Positions 33,419 to 43,265 are shown, counted from the first letter of the stretch. The stretch: DNA of 64,000 nucleotides from Pelagibacterium halotolerans B2 (GCF_000230555.1 NC_016078.1:124001-188000), one strand, 5' to 3'. The notes: generated by a model not told the origin, from the sequence alone. Translations and numbers: made by a program.

Positions 33419-34978
33419 ATGGCAGTCCTCAAAAGGATAGTCATGGTATCGGCCGCGGTTCTGGCAATGGGGACTCCTGTCCTTGCCCAGGACGACCGTC
33501 CATCCCTTACCATAGGTGTGCAGGCCCTACCGGCCGGCTTTGATCCGGGGCTCAACATTTCCAATGTCGGTCAGCGGGTGAATTATTCGATCTTCGATGA
33601 GTTGATCCGTCGTGCCTATTGGGAAGGTGGCAACGGCAACGGGACCGAACTGGCCCCATCGATTGCCACCGAATGGCGCAATGTGTCCCCCAATGAATGG
33701 GAGGTCGATATCCGCACCGATGTGGTTTTCCACGATGGAACCCCGATGACTGCGGAAGATGTCGCCTTCTCGTTCAGCGAAGAACGCGTATTCGGTGCGG
33801 ACCGTCTCGTCGCGGTCGGCCCGACCTATTTCGGCAATTTCACCGCTGTCGAAGCGGTCGATGAGGACACTGTTCTCTTTACGACCAGCGCGCCAGACCC
33901 GATCTTCCCTTCCCGTTTCACAACGACCATGGGCAAGGTCGTGCCGAAAGATTACTACCTCGAACTCGGTCCTGAAGAATTCAATCTCGCTCCCATCGGT
34001 ACAGGGCCCTACAAGCTCGTCGAAATACGGCAGGGCGAATTCATCCGCCTTGAATCAAACGACGAGTATTGGGGCGGCTTGCCACCGGCTCGTGAGATCA
34101 CCTTTCTCGAAGTCCCTGAAATGTCGACCCGGATCGCCGGGCTGATGACCGGTGAACTCGACATGATCACCGACATCTCCCCCGACCAGAAGGCCACTCT
34201 TGAACAGGCGAGCGGCGTACAACTCATGCCGGCGTTGATCGACAATTCGCGCGTGACCGCGTTCAACACTGTCCAGGAACCGATGGATGACGCAAACCTG
34301 CGCCGCGCCATGTCCTATGCCGTCGATCGCCAGGCGGTGGTCGAAGCGCTTTGGGGGGGCGATTCCCAGGTGCTGCCCGAATTGGTCTTCCCCAGCCATG
34401 GCGAGGACATCTTTTCCGGCCGCGAGGCGGCCCATTACGACCCCGAAGAAGCCGCGCGTCTGCTCGAAGCTTCGGACTACAATGGTGAAGAACTCATTTT
34501 CCGCATTCATGACGGATACTACACCAACTTCCTCGAAATTTCCCAGGTGCTCCAGCAGATGTGGCGCGACGCGGGAATCAATGTGACCATTGAGTTGTTC
34601 TCCGCCGGGGGACAGGAAACGTTCGAGGGCGTATGGCATATGCGCTCCTGGTCAAACGGTATGCAGATGGCCGACCTCACCCACCCGATGATCAACGCTT
34701 ATGGTGAAACCTCGATCCGCACCAATCCCGACGATTTCCGGTTCATCTGGCAGCCGCCGGCCCGCTTCTATGAACTGCACGACCTTCTCAACACCACTCT
34801 CGATGCCGATGAGCGGGCAACCTATTTCAACGAGGCGCTCGATATCGTCGAGGCCGAAGCCCCGCAGATGGAGATGTTCCAGCACGTCGATTACTTCGGC
34901 GTCCGTGAAGGCATTGATTGGCAGCCCTATTCCTTCTTCATGATGGATCTGGGTCCCAACAACCTTTCGTTCGAATAG
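33419..34978 (+). CDS. ABC transporter substrate-binding protein, family 5 (peptide/nickel/oligosaccharide type)
   Basis: The start is the ATG at 33419 with ACGGAGAG 4-5 nt upstream. A signal peptide ends VLAQ. The roughly 519-residue periplasmic protein has LAPSIATEWRNVSPNEWEVDIRTDVVFHDGTPMTAEDVAFSF, IGTGPYKLVE, LRRAMSYAVDRQAVVEALWGG and YDPEEAARLLEASDY, all typical SBP_bac_5 motifs. It is the first gene of a plus-strand unit with two permeases. The two phosphodiesterase genes nearby suggest a phosphate-ester substrate. Confidence 0.9.
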   Translation: MAVLKRIVMVSAAVLAMGTPVLAQDDRPSLTIGVQALPAGFDPGLNISNVGQRVNYSIFDELIRRAYWEGGNGNGTELAPSIATEWRNVSPNEWEVDIRTDVVFHDGTPMTAEDVAFSFSEERVFGADRLVAVGPTYFGNFTAVEAVDEDTVLFTTSAPDPIFPSRFTTTMGKVVPKDYYLELGPEEFNLAPIGTGPYKLVEIRQGEFIRLESNDEYWGGLPPAREITFLEVPEMSTRIAGLMTGELDMITDISPDQKATLEQASGVQLMPALIDNSRVTAFNTVQEPMDDANLRRAMSYAVDRQAVVEALWGGDSQVLPELVFPSHGEDIFSGREAAHYDPEEAARLLEASDYNGEELIFRIHDGYYTNFLEISQVLQQMWRDAGINVTIELFSAGGQETFEGVWHMRSWSNGMQMADLTHPMINAYGETSIRTNPDDFRFIWQPPARFYELHDLLNTTLDADERATYFNEALDIVEAEAPQMEMFQHVDYFGVREGIDWQPYSFFMMDLGPNNLSFE

Positions 34979-34986
34979 CAATTTGC

Positions 34987-35014
34987 GGCGGGCGGCGCGA
35001 TTGTGCCGTCCGCC
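34987..35014 (+). other. Stable hairpin between binding-protein and permease genes
   Basis: A 10-bp G/C-rich stem (GGCGGGCGGC with GCCGTCCGCC, one G-T pair) just after the binding-protein stop. Such structures commonly lower permease expression relative to the binding protein by partial termination or mRNA protection. It would bury a GTG at 35003. Confidence 0.55.
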
Positions 35015-35038
35015 TTCCATTCCCGGGAGTTCGGTCTG

Positions 35039-35959
35039 TTGAAAGCCCATCCTATTGCGGCCCGCGCGATGCGCATGGGAATTACCCTTCTCGTCGTTGC
35101 TGTAGCCGTGTTCTTTATGGTCCGGCTGTCGGGCGATCCCATCACCATCATGGCCGGACCCGATGCCGATCCACTGCAGATCGAGCGAATGCGCGAACGC
35201 TGGGGCCTGGATCGACCACTCCACGAGCAGTTGGTTACATTTCTCGGTGGCATCTTGCAGGGAGAATTCGGCTATTCCATTGCGACGGGCATGCCCGCTG
35301 GCGAACTCTTCCTTGAACGCCTGCCGTCAACGGTAATCCTCGGACTGTCCAGTCTTGCACTCAGCATTGCCATTGGCCTGCCGCTGGGGATCATCGCGGC
35401 GCTGCGGCACAATTCGGCGCTGGATCGTTTCGTCATGTCGATGTCGGTCATGGCTTTTTCGATGCCGAATTTCTTTCTCGGCATCCTGTTCATTCTGTTC
35501 TTTTCCCTTCATCTGCGCTGGCTTCCCAGCTTCGGAAGTGGCTCGTTCCTCCATCTCATCCTGCCGGTGATGACCTTGGGACTGTCCAGCGCCGGCGCCA
35601 TTGCCCGTTTCGCCCGTTCCTGCATGCTCGATGTTCTCAATCAGCCCTATATGCTGGCAGCCCGGGCTCGCGGCATCCGGCCACAGCGGCGGACAATCCT
35701 GCACGCGCTACCCAACGCCTCGATCCCTCTGGTGACCATCCTTGGCATGCGCCTGGGCGATCTGGTTGCGGGGGCAATCATCGTTGAGACCGTCTTTGCC
35801 TGGCCCGGCATCGGCCGGCTGCTGGCTGAATCGGTCATCCGCCGCGACCTCGCCGTCGTCCAGATCATCGTCCTCGCCACCGCCACCACAATGGTCCTCG
35901 CCAATCTAGCTGTCGACATCGCTTATGGCTGGCTCGATCCCCGGCTGCGCAAATCATGA
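35039..35959 (+). CDS. ABC transporter permease (DppB/OppB type)
   Basis: The protein has about 307 residues and six membrane helices, with MAGPDADPLQIERMRERWGLDRPLHEQ, GEFGYSIATGMPAGELFLERLPSTVILGLSSL and the EAA-like loop AARARGIRPQRRTILHALPNASIPLVTILG. I chose TTG at 35039 (GGGAG 9 nt upstream); GTG at 35003 is open but lies inside a hairpin. It ends with an ATGA overlap onto the next permease gene. Confidence 0.88.
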   Translation: MKAHPIAARAMRMGITLLVVAVAVFFMVRLSGDPITIMAGPDADPLQIERMRERWGLDRPLHEQLVTFLGGILQGEFGYSIATGMPAGELFLERLPSTVILGLSSLALSIAIGLPLGIIAALRHNSALDRFVMSMSVMAFSMPNFFLGILFILFFSLHLRWLPSFGSGSFLHLILPVMTLGLSSAGAIARFARSCMLDVLNQPYMLAARARGIRPQRRTILHALPNASIPLVTILGMRLGDLVAGAIIVETVFAWPGIGRLLAESVIRRDLAVVQIIVLATATTMVLANLAVDIAYGWLDPRLRKS

Positions 35960-36798
35960 AAAAGCACTTTCACGACATACCGTTCACAACGCGGCTCGCC
36001 ATGGTGTTCCTTGTCGCGCTCATCGTTCTGGGTCTGGGCGCGGACTTTCTGGCGCCCTATGATTATCGCGACACCGATATCCTTGCGAGGCTGCAGCCGC
36101 CGCTCCTTGCAGGTGGCGAATGGGACCATGTGTTTGGAACCGATGAGATCGGGCGCGACGTGTTTTCGCGCATTCTTTACGGACTGAGGACCAGCCTGCT
36201 GATCGCAGCGCTGGGCACCATGATCGGCGCCATCGTCGGCACGCTCCTGGGATTCGTAGCCGCGCATCTTCGCGGGCCCGCCGAACAGATCATCATGGCG
36301 GCGGTCGACTTTCAGGCGGCGGTCCCCTTCATCATCCTCGTTCTGTTTTTCATGGCGATCGCAGGGAGCGGATTGTGGATATTCCTCCTGCTGGTGGGGC
36401 TTGCCGGCTGGGAGGTCTATGCGCGCCTGACCCGCGGCATGGTGCTGAGCGCCAAGGAGCAGAACTACGTCTTGGCATTGCAGGGCCTTGAGCTGAGCCA
36501 GTCGACAATCTATCTGCGCCACATCCTGCCCAACATCGGCAGCGCGCTCATCGTGCAACTGACGCTCAACTTCCCGGCAACAGTCCTGCTTGAAACCGGG
36601 CTGAGCTTTCTTGGTCTGGGGGTGCAGCCGCCCAACACCAGCCTTGGGTTGATGTTGGGGCAGGGCCGCAATTTCCTTCTCAATGCATGGTGGATTGCGG
36701 TGTTTCCCGGCAGCGTGATTTTCCTCGCAACCCTGTCGATGAGCATTTTGGGCGACTGGCTGCGCGACCGGCTCGATCCGCTTTCACAATCCCGATAA
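35956..36798 (+). CDS. ABC transporter permease (DppC/OppC type)
   Basis: The 280-residue protein has an N-terminal helix, then HVFGTDEIGRDVFSRILYGLRTSLLIAALG, the standard DppC signature, EQNYVLALQGLELSQSTIYLRHILPNI and LSFLGLGVQPPNTSLGLMLGQGRNFLLNAWW. Its ATG overlaps the stop of the preceding permease. It is convergent with the two ATPase genes, which complete the transporter from the other strand. Confidence 0.92.
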   Translation: MKKHFHDIPFTTRLAMVFLVALIVLGLGADFLAPYDYRDTDILARLQPPLLAGGEWDHVFGTDEIGRDVFSRILYGLRTSLLIAALGTMIGAIVGTLLGFVAAHLRGPAEQIIMAAVDFQAAVPFIILVLFFMAIAGSGLWIFLLLVGLAGWEVYARLTRGMVLSAKEQNYVLALQGLELSQSTIYLRHILPNIGSALIVQLTLNFPATVLLETGLSFLGLGVQPPNTSLGLMLGQGRNFLLNAWWIAVFPGSVIFLATLSMSILGDWLRDRLDPLSQSR

Positions 36799-36801
36799 CA
36801 G

Positions 36802-37758
36802 TCAGTCGAGATGGCAGGCGAGTTGCCTGGTGGCATCTGCATACCGCAGTTGCGGACGCTCCGTGCCGCAACGCGGCATGGCGTGGGCGCATCTTGGATG
36901 GAAAGGGCATCCTGAAGGCAGGGCAAGGGGGTTGGGCGGCTCGCCGATGGCCGTCTCATCACGTCGATCGCGGCGCGGATCGAGCGCTGCAGAGAGCAGG
37001 ACCCGCGTATAGGGGTGACGCGGTGCCGCAAAAATTTCGGCCGTAGGACCGTATTCCACGATCCGCCCCGCATACATGACCGCGATTTCGTCGCAGAGAT
37101 AACGGACGCTGGACAGCTGGTGCGAAATGAACAGATAGGCCAGCCCCAATTCCCGGCGCAGCTTTTCAAGAAGGCTCAGGATCTGGGCCTGCACTGAAAC
37201 GTCGAGCGCCGAAAGGGGCTCATCACACACGAGAAGTTTGGGCCGGGCCGCCAGCGCGCGGGCAATGACCACACGTTGTTTCTGCCCGCCCGAAATCTGG
37301 TGCGGAAATCGCTTCGCCATGTCGGTGGACAACCCCACAAGCGCAAGCAGACGGTCCCGCTCGGCGAGACGATCCGGCTGAGAACCGTCAAAGGCAATCC
37401 CTACGGCCTCTTCGATCTGGTCGCCAATAGCCATTCGCGAATCCAGGGCCCCGGCCGGGTTCTGGAAAACCATCTGCACGCTGCGCCGCAGCTGCTGGCG
37501 CTGTTGCGGAGTAACCTCGTCAAGACTGCGGCCCCCGATGCGGACGACGCCGGCCGTAGGGTCGAGGAACTGGGTGGCAATACGGGCAAGTGTGGACTTG
37601 CCACACCCGCTTTCCCCCACCAGTCCCAGCGCGCGACCCGGTGCGATCGAAAGCGAAACCCCACCGACTGCGGCAAGCGGGCGCGGCGGAGAGAACAGAC
37701 CCTTGCCTGCAAGACGGAAGGTCTTTTCAACATTGTCGAGGGCGAGCAGCGCGGTCAT
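36802..37758 (-). CDS. Oligopeptide/dipeptide-type ABC transporter ATPase (DppF/OppF)
   Basis: The start is the ATG at 37758, which overlaps the stop of the upstream ATPase gene. The protein has about 318 residues, with Walker A GESGCGKST, signature ISGGQKQRVVIARAL, Walker B LLVCDEPLSALDVSVQAQIL, FISHQLSSVRYLCDEIAVMYAGRIVEYG and the C-terminal PFHPRCAHAMPRC cluster that binds an iron-sulfur or zinc ion in this family. It powers the DppBC-type permeases on the opposite strand. Confidence 0.92.
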   Translation of the reverse strand: MTALLALDNVEKTFRLAGKGLFSPPRPLAAVGGVSLSIAPGRALGLVGESGCGKSTLARIATQFLDPTAGVVRIGGRSLDEVTPQQRQQLRRSVQMVFQNPAGALDSRMAIGDQIEEAVGIAFDGSQPDRLAERDRLLALVGLSTDMAKRFPHQISGGQKQRVVIARALAARPKLLVCDEPLSALDVSVQAQILSLLEKLRRELGLAYLFISHQLSSVRYLCDEIAVMYAGRIVEYGPTAEIFAAPRHPYTRVLLSAALDPRRDRRDETAIGEPPNPLALPSGCPFHPRCAHAMPRCGTERPQLRYADATRQLACHLD

Positions 37759-38807
37759 TGAAGGCTGTATCCGGCCGAGCCGAGCGGATTGTGGCACCGC
37801 ACCATGCCATCCGCCGCGCTGGCGACACGCTCCGGAAGAGCCTGCGCGCAATGTGCAGTTGCGTACGAACAGCGCGGGTGAAAGGCGCAGCCCGAAACGT
37901 GCTGCCGGGGGCCGGGCACTTCGCCCGGAATTGCAGCCGGCGGTGGCGCCTGGGGATCGAGCGAGGGCAGGCAGTCAAGCAAAGCGCGGGTATAGGGGTG
38001 ATGTGGTCGATCAAAAAGGTCTGCCATGGACCGCGATTCCACCGATCGCCCCGCATAGAGCACTGTAACCCGGTCGCAGATTTCCGAGACGACGCCAAGA
38101 TCGTGGGTAATCAGCACGATGGCGAGGTCGCGCTGGCGCTGGATCGACCTGAGCAGGTCCAGGACCTGAAGTTGCACTGTCGCATCGAGCGCGGTGGTCG
38201 GCTCGTCTGCAATCAGGATCTCGGGCTCGGTGGCCAGGGCCATGGCGATCATCACCCGCTGGCAGGTGCCGCCGGAAAGCTGGTGCGGATAGGCTTCGAG
38301 TCGCGTTTCGGGTGCTGAAATTCCCACCATGGCCAGGAGCTCGCAGGCTCTGGCGCGCGCTTTTTTTCGTGTCATCCCCATATGCAACCGCAAAGGCTCG
38401 ACCAGTTGCACACCGATGGTGCGCACGGGATTGAGTGCGCCCTGGGGGTCCTGAAAGATCATGCCGATCTTCCGACCCCTTACCGCTTCGAGCTCGGCCC
38501 GGTTCCCGCCCAGCAACTGGGTCTCTCCCAACCGCACCGAGCCGGAAACATTGGTGCTGCGTGGCATGAGCCCGAGCGCTGCAAGGCAGGTTACTGTCTT
38601 GCCGCACCCGCTTTCCCCAACAATGGCGTGGCACTCGCCACGGGCAACCGAAAGGCTCACATCGTGGACGAGGTCGAGCTTTCCGTCGGGAGATGGAACG
38701 CTGACCGCGAGATTTTCGATGGCAAAGGCTGGAGCTTTACGTGCGATCGGGCGGGGCGCCGCCATCGCGGTAGTCGAGAGGGCGGGGGCAGGCAGTGTCA
38801 GCGTCAT
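37755..38807 (-). CDS. Oligopeptide/dipeptide-type ABC transporter ATPase (DppD/OppD)
   Basis: The start is the ATG at 38807, overlapping the stop of the phosphodiesterase gene (ATGA). The protein has about 350 residues, with Walker A GESGCGKT, signature [16 protein letters not shown] (TCQ replaces the common MRQ), Walker [44 protein letters not shown] and [14 protein letters not shown]. An N-terminal extension of about 25 residues precedes the nucleotide-binding domain. The triple coupling phosphodiesterase-DppD-DppF is notable. Confidence 0.9.
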   Translation of the reverse strand: MTLTLPAPALSTTAMAAPRPIARKAPAFAIENLAVSVPSPDGKLDLVHDVSLSVARGECHAIVGESGCGKTVTCLAALGLMPRSTNVSGSVRLGETQLLGGNRAELEAVRGRKIGMIFQDPQGALNPVRTIGVQLVEPLRLHMGMTRKKARARACELLAMVGISAPETRLEAYPHQLSGGTCQRVMIAMALATEPEILIADEPTTALDATVQLQVLDLLRSIQRQRDLAIVLITHDLGVVSEICDRVTVLYAGRSVESRSMADLFDRPHHPYTRALLDCLPSLDPQAPPPAAIPGEVPGPRQHVSGCAFHPRCSYATAHCAQALPERVASAADGMVRCHNPLGSAGYSLQ

Positions 38808-39679
38808 GATGCGATCTCCAGCGGATCGGGGTCGGCGTCGGGAACGTTCACGCCACGCTTGGCGCAATTGTTCACGAAATCGGTAAACTGGCCCCTTGGA
38901 TGCGTGTGGACATCGCCCGCATAGGTGAAATCCTGCTGATGGGTCACAAGGCTGCGCTCACCGATCAGCGCCACCGCATAATGGGGCGCGCCTTCCCAGC
39001 GCGAGACCATCTCGGTCGAAAGGTCGGGATAAACCTGTGATCCCATCGAACGCAGGCCGGAAAAGGAAATGCCTTCGATGTGGCCCTGCATGTCGGTGTG
39101 GCAATGGCCGTGAAAAATGTGCCGGATCTTTGCACTGTGGCGGGCGAGCACCCTGTGGAACGCGTCCCAGTCCGCAACACCTTTGGCATCCATCGCATGA
39201 GCCCCGGTCGGGGTGGGGTGGTGGTGCATGAACATCAGCACCTCGCGTTCACTTTCGGACAGCCGTTGATCGAGCCAGCGCAGGCGGTGGCTGCCGAAGG
39301 CGCCACCCGCAGTGCCGGCGGTCTGGGTATCGAGAAACAGGAGCCGATAGCGATCATGATCGGCCCAGTACTGCATGAAGGGTGCGTCAAACCGATGACG
39401 GTCGCCGAATACCGACAGGAAGTTGTCCCGGTTGTCGTGGTTGCCGATCATCAGATAGACCGGCAGCGGATAGTCGGCCAGAAGGCGCTCCAGCTTGCGA
39501 TAAGCGCCGATCTCGCCCCAATTGGCAAGATCGCCGGTAATGACCAGAAATCCGGCATCGGCGAAATGGGTGCGGGCATGATCGAGCGCCTGCCGCGTCG
39601 CCTCGTGAGTGTCATGGCCGAAATGGAGTTCGCCGGTTCCGGTCAGGTGAAGGTCGGTCATATGGATAAGCTTGAGCAA
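38804..39679 (-). CDS. Metallophosphoesterase, cyclic-nucleotide/glycerophosphodiester phosphodiesterase type (GpdQ/CpdA-like)
   Basis: The two-metal motifs are complete: IHMTDLHLTG (D-x-H), ITGDLANWG (GD), IGNHDNR (GNHD), MFMHHHPTP (H) and IFHGHCHTDMQG (GHxH). This set and its spacing match class III phosphodiesterases that cleave cAMP or glycerophosphodiesters. Start: TTG at 39679 follows GAGG by 5 nt and gives the usual family start M-L-K-L-I-H; an ATG at 39727 has no ribosome site. It heads the unit with the two ATPases and is divergent from the LysR gene. Confidence 0.88.
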   Translation of the reverse strand: MLKLIHMTDLHLTGTGELHFGHDTHEATRQALDHARTHFADAGFLVITGDLANWGEIGAYRKLERLLADYPLPVYLMIGNHDNRDNFLSVFGDRHRFDAPFMQYWADHDRYRLLFLDTQTAGTAGGAFGSHRLRWLDQRLSESEREVLMFMHHHPTPTGAHAMDAKGVADWDAFHRVLARHSAKIRHIFHGHCHTDMQGHIEGISFSGLRSMGSQVYPDLSTEMVSRWEGAPHYAVALIGERSLVTHQQDFTYAGDVHTHPRGQFTDFVNNCAKRGVNVPDADPDPLEIAS

Positions 39680-39796
39680 CGGGGCCTCATCGACGCATAC
39701 GAATTGAAACTGTCCCGCCGATATCATCGAACTGTCACGTCGCGGTGATGTAGTATTAGCGCTGTTTATACGGCGATCACGCTCCGGGACCCGCGC

Positions 39797-40657
39797 TTGA
39801 AAATCAATCATCACCAGATCGTCGCCTTCAACGCCGCCTGCCGGCACAAAGGCTTTTCCAACGCGGCCAGGGCGCTCGGGGTCACCCAGTCCTCGGTCAC
39901 TCAGAACGTGGCCAAATTCGAAGCCGAGATCGGCGCCCGGCTGTTCGAGCGTCGGCGCACCGGGCTCGTGCTCACCCCGGCCGGGAACAAGATCCATTCG
40001 GTTACCGAAGAGATCGGCCATCTCTACCTGGTGCTCGAGGAGCGCATGGGCGAATACGCCCAGCTCAACAAAGGTCTTTTGCGCATCGTCGCCGCGGCGT
40101 CCCAACCCGCGCTGTCCTATCTCCGCCGGTTCAAGGAGCGGCATCCGGGCATAGAGTTGGCCTTTGACAATGCGAGCTGGCGTCAATGCGCCGATTTGCT
40201 GCGCAATCGCGACGCCGATGTGGCACTCATGCCCCAGCCCGAAAATGCCGCCGGGCTCTATCTCTGGCCGATCGAAGAGCGCGTCCACATGGCTCTGGTT
40301 TATAAGGGGCATCCGCTTTTCGATGCGGCTGAAATAACCATTGCCCAGATGGCGCAAACCACAGTGGTTCTGGCCAGTTCACGCTCGTTTGCCCGTTGGC
40401 GTTTCGAGCGCCGTGCCGCCGAACTGGGCGTGCGCCTCCCCGACGTCATGACGGTCGGTTCAACCCCGATGGCGGTCGAGGCGGTCAGCAGCGGTCTGGG
40501 CATCGGCATCACCTATGGTGAGGCCGTGCAGTCCGAACCGCGCCTGCGCGCGGTCCCGATTGCCGACCTTGCCGACCCCTATTCCCTGGTCGCAGCCTGC
40601 AACAGCGACGTGCGGGACCTGGCGATCATCCGCAGCTTTTTCGATTGCATGGATTGA
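39797..40657 (+). CDS. LysR-family transcriptional regulator
   Basis: The 286-residue protein starts at TTG 39797. The N-terminal helix-turn-helix is QIVAFNAACRHKGFSNAARALGVTQSSVTQNVAKFEAEIGARLFERRRTGLVLTPAG. The effector domain has ALSYLRRFKERHPGIEL and AVEAVSSGLGIGITYGEAV. It is divergent from the phosphodiesterase/ATPase unit, with 117 bp between, and should regulate it. A LysR control of a peptide-type transporter with phosphodiesterases is unusual. Confidence 0.88.
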   Translation: MKINHHQIVAFNAACRHKGFSNAARALGVTQSSVTQNVAKFEAEIGARLFERRRTGLVLTPAGNKIHSVTEEIGHLYLVLEERMGEYAQLNKGLLRIVAAASQPALSYLRRFKERHPGIELAFDNASWRQCADLLRNRDADVALMPQPENAAGLYLWPIEERVHMALVYKGHPLFDAAEITIAQMAQTTVVLASSRSFARWRFERRAAELGVRLPDVMTVGSTPMAVEAVSSGLGIGITYGEAVQSEPRLRAVPIADLADPYSLVAACNSDVRDLAIIRSFFDCMD

Positions 40658-40694
40658 GTGGGCACCGGACCTCTGGACCAGGTGCCCGGCCGTT

Positions 40695-42155
40695 TCATCC
40701 CACCCAGCCGTGATCGGCGACGGTGCGGCGATCGAGCCTGCGGATCTGCAAATGCTGCTCGAACGCGCCATTGCTGACTGAAACGGTTTCCACTTCAGGC
40801 AACGCGTCAGCGGGCTCCATGCCGTCGGCAAGCAAGCCGCCCAGCGGCCGGCCAACCATCGACTGGGGCTGCTCGATGCCGAACAGCGACAGGATGGTTG
40901 CGGCCACATCGACCATGCCGCCGACGGTTTCCGTCCGGTGATGACTTTTGAAGTCTGGCCCAGCGGCGAAAAAGACCGTAGCGAGTTCCTCGGCGTGCAG
41001 CCCACCATGGCTCGACCCGCTTGGCCCTTTGTCTCCTGCATTGAGGCAGTGGCCATATTGCCGCTCACGTCCGTCGGCGTCCATGCGGCGCAATTGAAAG
41101 AACAGATCCGGCGCGCGTTCATGATCGAGTGAGAGCAGGCTGGACGAAAACGTGCCCGGGACCGCACCGGCCACCCCGTCCCCGCCAGCGGTCAGCAAAT
41201 TGCCGCACCAGGGCTGGGCCTGCATCCAGGAGACGATATCGGCGAGGGCCGAACTGTCGGTATCGCGCAGATAAATGCCACCGCTGCCGAACGGGAGCAG
41301 CAATGCGCCGGGCCGGCTCGGGTCGGTGGTGACCGGCAGGCCGGTTTCGGCGAAAAGGGCATTCAGCGCGATGGTGCCGGAGGTTTCCACATGGCCATGA
41401 TCGGACAGGAACAGCAGATTGGGTGCGTCGTCTCCCAATCCGTGCCACCAATCGATGACATCGCAAACCAGATCGTCGGCATGTGCAAGCGCTGCCGTGG
41501 ACACAGGCCCGCCGAAACCATCGACATGCAATGATTTGTCGGGCTCGTCAGACCACACGATCGTAACGTCTGGCAAAAGCTGCGGATAAACGACTTGGGT
41601 CAGGGCTCTCACTGCGTAGCGCGAGCGTTCAAGATTGACACCGCTCGGCGAGGGCATGGGACCGAGTTCGGCCTCGACTGCAGCCCAGAGCCGTCCGGAA
41701 CTGAACTGTGGTCCGGCCAGCGACAGATAGTGCTGCCCACGCTCGGCCGCGCGATAATTGAGCAGGTGCGGAGCGCCCGACGCGCCGCAATGGATAACGG
41801 CCATGGTCCGGTCCGCATCGGCCAATACCTCACCGAGGGGCGTTGCGGTTACCAGGTCGGCGTTGAGGTCGAGGCCTGCCAGGTCCGGGAAATCGGCGAC
41901 GTCGAGAATGCCGCCGGGCTTGAGCGCGCCGCCGGCGATCTTGTTGAAATGGATGCCGTGGTATTTCGGCGTCGTGCCGGTTCCAAGGCCCGTCTTGTTA
42001 ACGCGCGTATGGCTGGGATAAAGCGCCCGGCTGCCGCCCAGCACCGCTGCCTCGTCGCGGAACCGGGCAAGATTGGGCATCCTGTCCGGGGTGACGAGAT
42101 CGGGCCGCAGGCCATCCAGAACGACGACAACGAAACGATTGTGGGTCACGAACAT
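40695..42155 (-). CDS. Alkaline phosphatase-superfamily protein (nucleotide pyrophosphatase/phosphodiesterase type)
   Basis: The 486-residue protein starts with VVVVLDGLRPDLVTPDRMPNLARF (first metal Asp), then YPSHTRVNKTGLGTGTTPKYHGI, where a Thr or Ser is the nucleophile, NLLFLSDHGHVETSG (DH-H metal site) and SHGGLHAEELATVFFAAGP (H). It should cleave a phosphodiester, pyrophosphate or phosphonate ester. There is no signal peptide, so it is probably cytosolic and acts on what the transporter brings in. Confidence 0.82.
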   Translation of the reverse strand: MFVTHNRFVVVVLDGLRPDLVTPDRMPNLARFRDEAAVLGGSRALYPSHTRVNKTGLGTGTTPKYHGIHFNKIAGGALKPGGILDVADFPDLAGLDLNADLVTATPLGEVLADADRTMAVIHCGASGAPHLLNYRAAERGQHYLSLAGPQFSSGRLWAAVEAELGPMPSPSGVNLERSRYAVRALTQVVYPQLLPDVTIVWSDEPDKSLHVDGFGGPVSTAALAHADDLVCDVIDWWHGLGDDAPNLLFLSDHGHVETSGTIALNALFAETGLPVTTDPSRPGALLLPFGSGGIYLRDTDSSALADIVSWMQAQPWCGNLLTAGGDGVAGAVPGTFSSSLLSLDHERAPDLFFQLRRMDADGRERQYGHCLNAGDKGPSGSSHGGLHAEELATVFFAAGPDFKSHHRTETVGGMVDVAATILSLFGIEQPQSMVGRPLGGLLADGMEPADALPEVETVSVSNGAFEQHLQIRRLDRRTVADHGWVG

Positions 42156-42258
42156 CTCTCTTTGCTAAACGATGTTCAGTTCCGCTACGTCTTTCCCGTG
42201 TCACGCTGTTGACGCACTATTATCCCCGCTAATGGATTGGATACTCCGGCATCATTGG

Positions 42259-43218
42259 CTAGGCGTATATCTGGACCGCGCCCGGCAGCGTGCTCCACTG
42301 CGCGTACCAGCTCTCGAACAGGCGCAACTGGCTTTCGGCGTAGCCGCGCTGGCTATCGGTGAGGGTGTCGGTTTCATTGAAGTTTAGCGCATATTCCTTG
42401 TCGCCCTTGACGGTCATCAAATGCTTGTAAAACAGCACGAGATCCGGCCCTTCATCGAATGCGGACAGAGCCCCAAGCGCACCTTCGAGTTCGAGCGCGC
42501 GCTGGCGGGCTTCGACATCGCCATCCGCCGCCGCCTTCGCCAGCGCACAGAGATGGAGCACTTCGCGGGGCAGGACATTGCCGATCCCGGTGATGGCACC
42601 CGCCGCACCGCAATTGACGAAGCCGTGGAAGACTGTCGTATCGACACCGATCATCAGCGAAATCTCATCATCCTGGCTGGTGATGTTTTCAGCGGCATAG
42701 GTCAGGGATTCGGTGCCGCCGAATTCCTTGAAACCGACGAGGTTGTTGTGTTCCGCGCGCAACGCGAAAAACAGCTCGGCGCGTGTCGTAAAGCCATAAT
42801 AGGGACTGTTGTAAATCACCGCCGGCAGATCGGGCGCCGCCGAAAGGATTGCTTTGAAGTGATGGCGTTGCGCGGTGGTCGACGGCCCGCGCGACAGGAC
42901 GCGCGGAATGACCATCAGGCCCTGCGCCCCGGCCTCTTGGGCATGGGCTGCGATGGCGACCGCCGAGGCGGTGTTGATGGCGCCGGTTCCCACGATCACC
43001 GGCACACCCGCGCCGACCAGTCTGGCGACGCCTTCCATGCGCTGGGCGTCGGTCAAGAGCGGCCAGTCGCCCATCGACCCGCAATAGACGACGGCGCGCA
43101 TCCCGGCAGCGATCAACCCTTCGCCCTTGCGGACCAATGCGTCGAAATCGGGCGTCCGATCCGGCTTGCAGGGTGTCATCAGGGCTGGAATGCACCCTGA
43201 AAAGATGCTGGCGGCCAT
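42259..43218 (-). CDS. DapA-family lyase/deaminase, likely 1-pyrroline-4-hydroxy-2-carboxylate deaminase
   Basis: The start is the ATG at 43218 with AAGGAG 8 nt upstream. The protein has about 319 residues with the DapA barrel motifs CIPALMTPCKPDRTPDFDALVRKGEGLI, GSMGDWPLLTDAQRMEGV, VIYNSPYYGF (active-site Tyr) and NNLVGFKEFGG (Schiff-base Lys). Alone it would be a generic aldolase. Beside a 4-hydroxyproline epimerase and a D-amino-acid-type dehydrogenase, the deaminase giving alpha-ketoglutarate semialdehyde is the best call. The semialdehyde dehydrogenase is not in the window. It is about 20 residues longer than usual at the C-terminus. Confidence 0.78.
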   Translation of the reverse strand: MAASIFSGCIPALMTPCKPDRTPDFDALVRKGEGLIAAGMRAVVYCGSMGDWPLLTDAQRMEGVARLVGAGVPVIVGTGAINTASAVAIAAHAQEAGAQGLMVIPRVLSRGPSTTAQRHHFKAILSAAPDLPAVIYNSPYYGFTTRAELFFALRAEHNNLVGFKEFGGTESLTYAAENITSQDDEISLMIGVDTTVFHGFVNCGAAGAITGIGNVLPREVLHLCALAKAAADGDVEARQRALELEGALGALSAFDEGPDLVLFYKHLMTVKGDKEYALNFNETDTLTDSQRGYAESQLRLFESWYAQWSTLPGAVQIYA

Positions 43219-43265
43219 CGCGGCGTCTCCTTGAGCATGGTGGTTCTTGCGTCCGAACGCCAATG

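Noticed and set aside
34352..34358. G7 run in the family-5 binding-protein gene as a possible frameshift
   Set aside because: The frame is intact on both sides and the protein matches the family along its full length.
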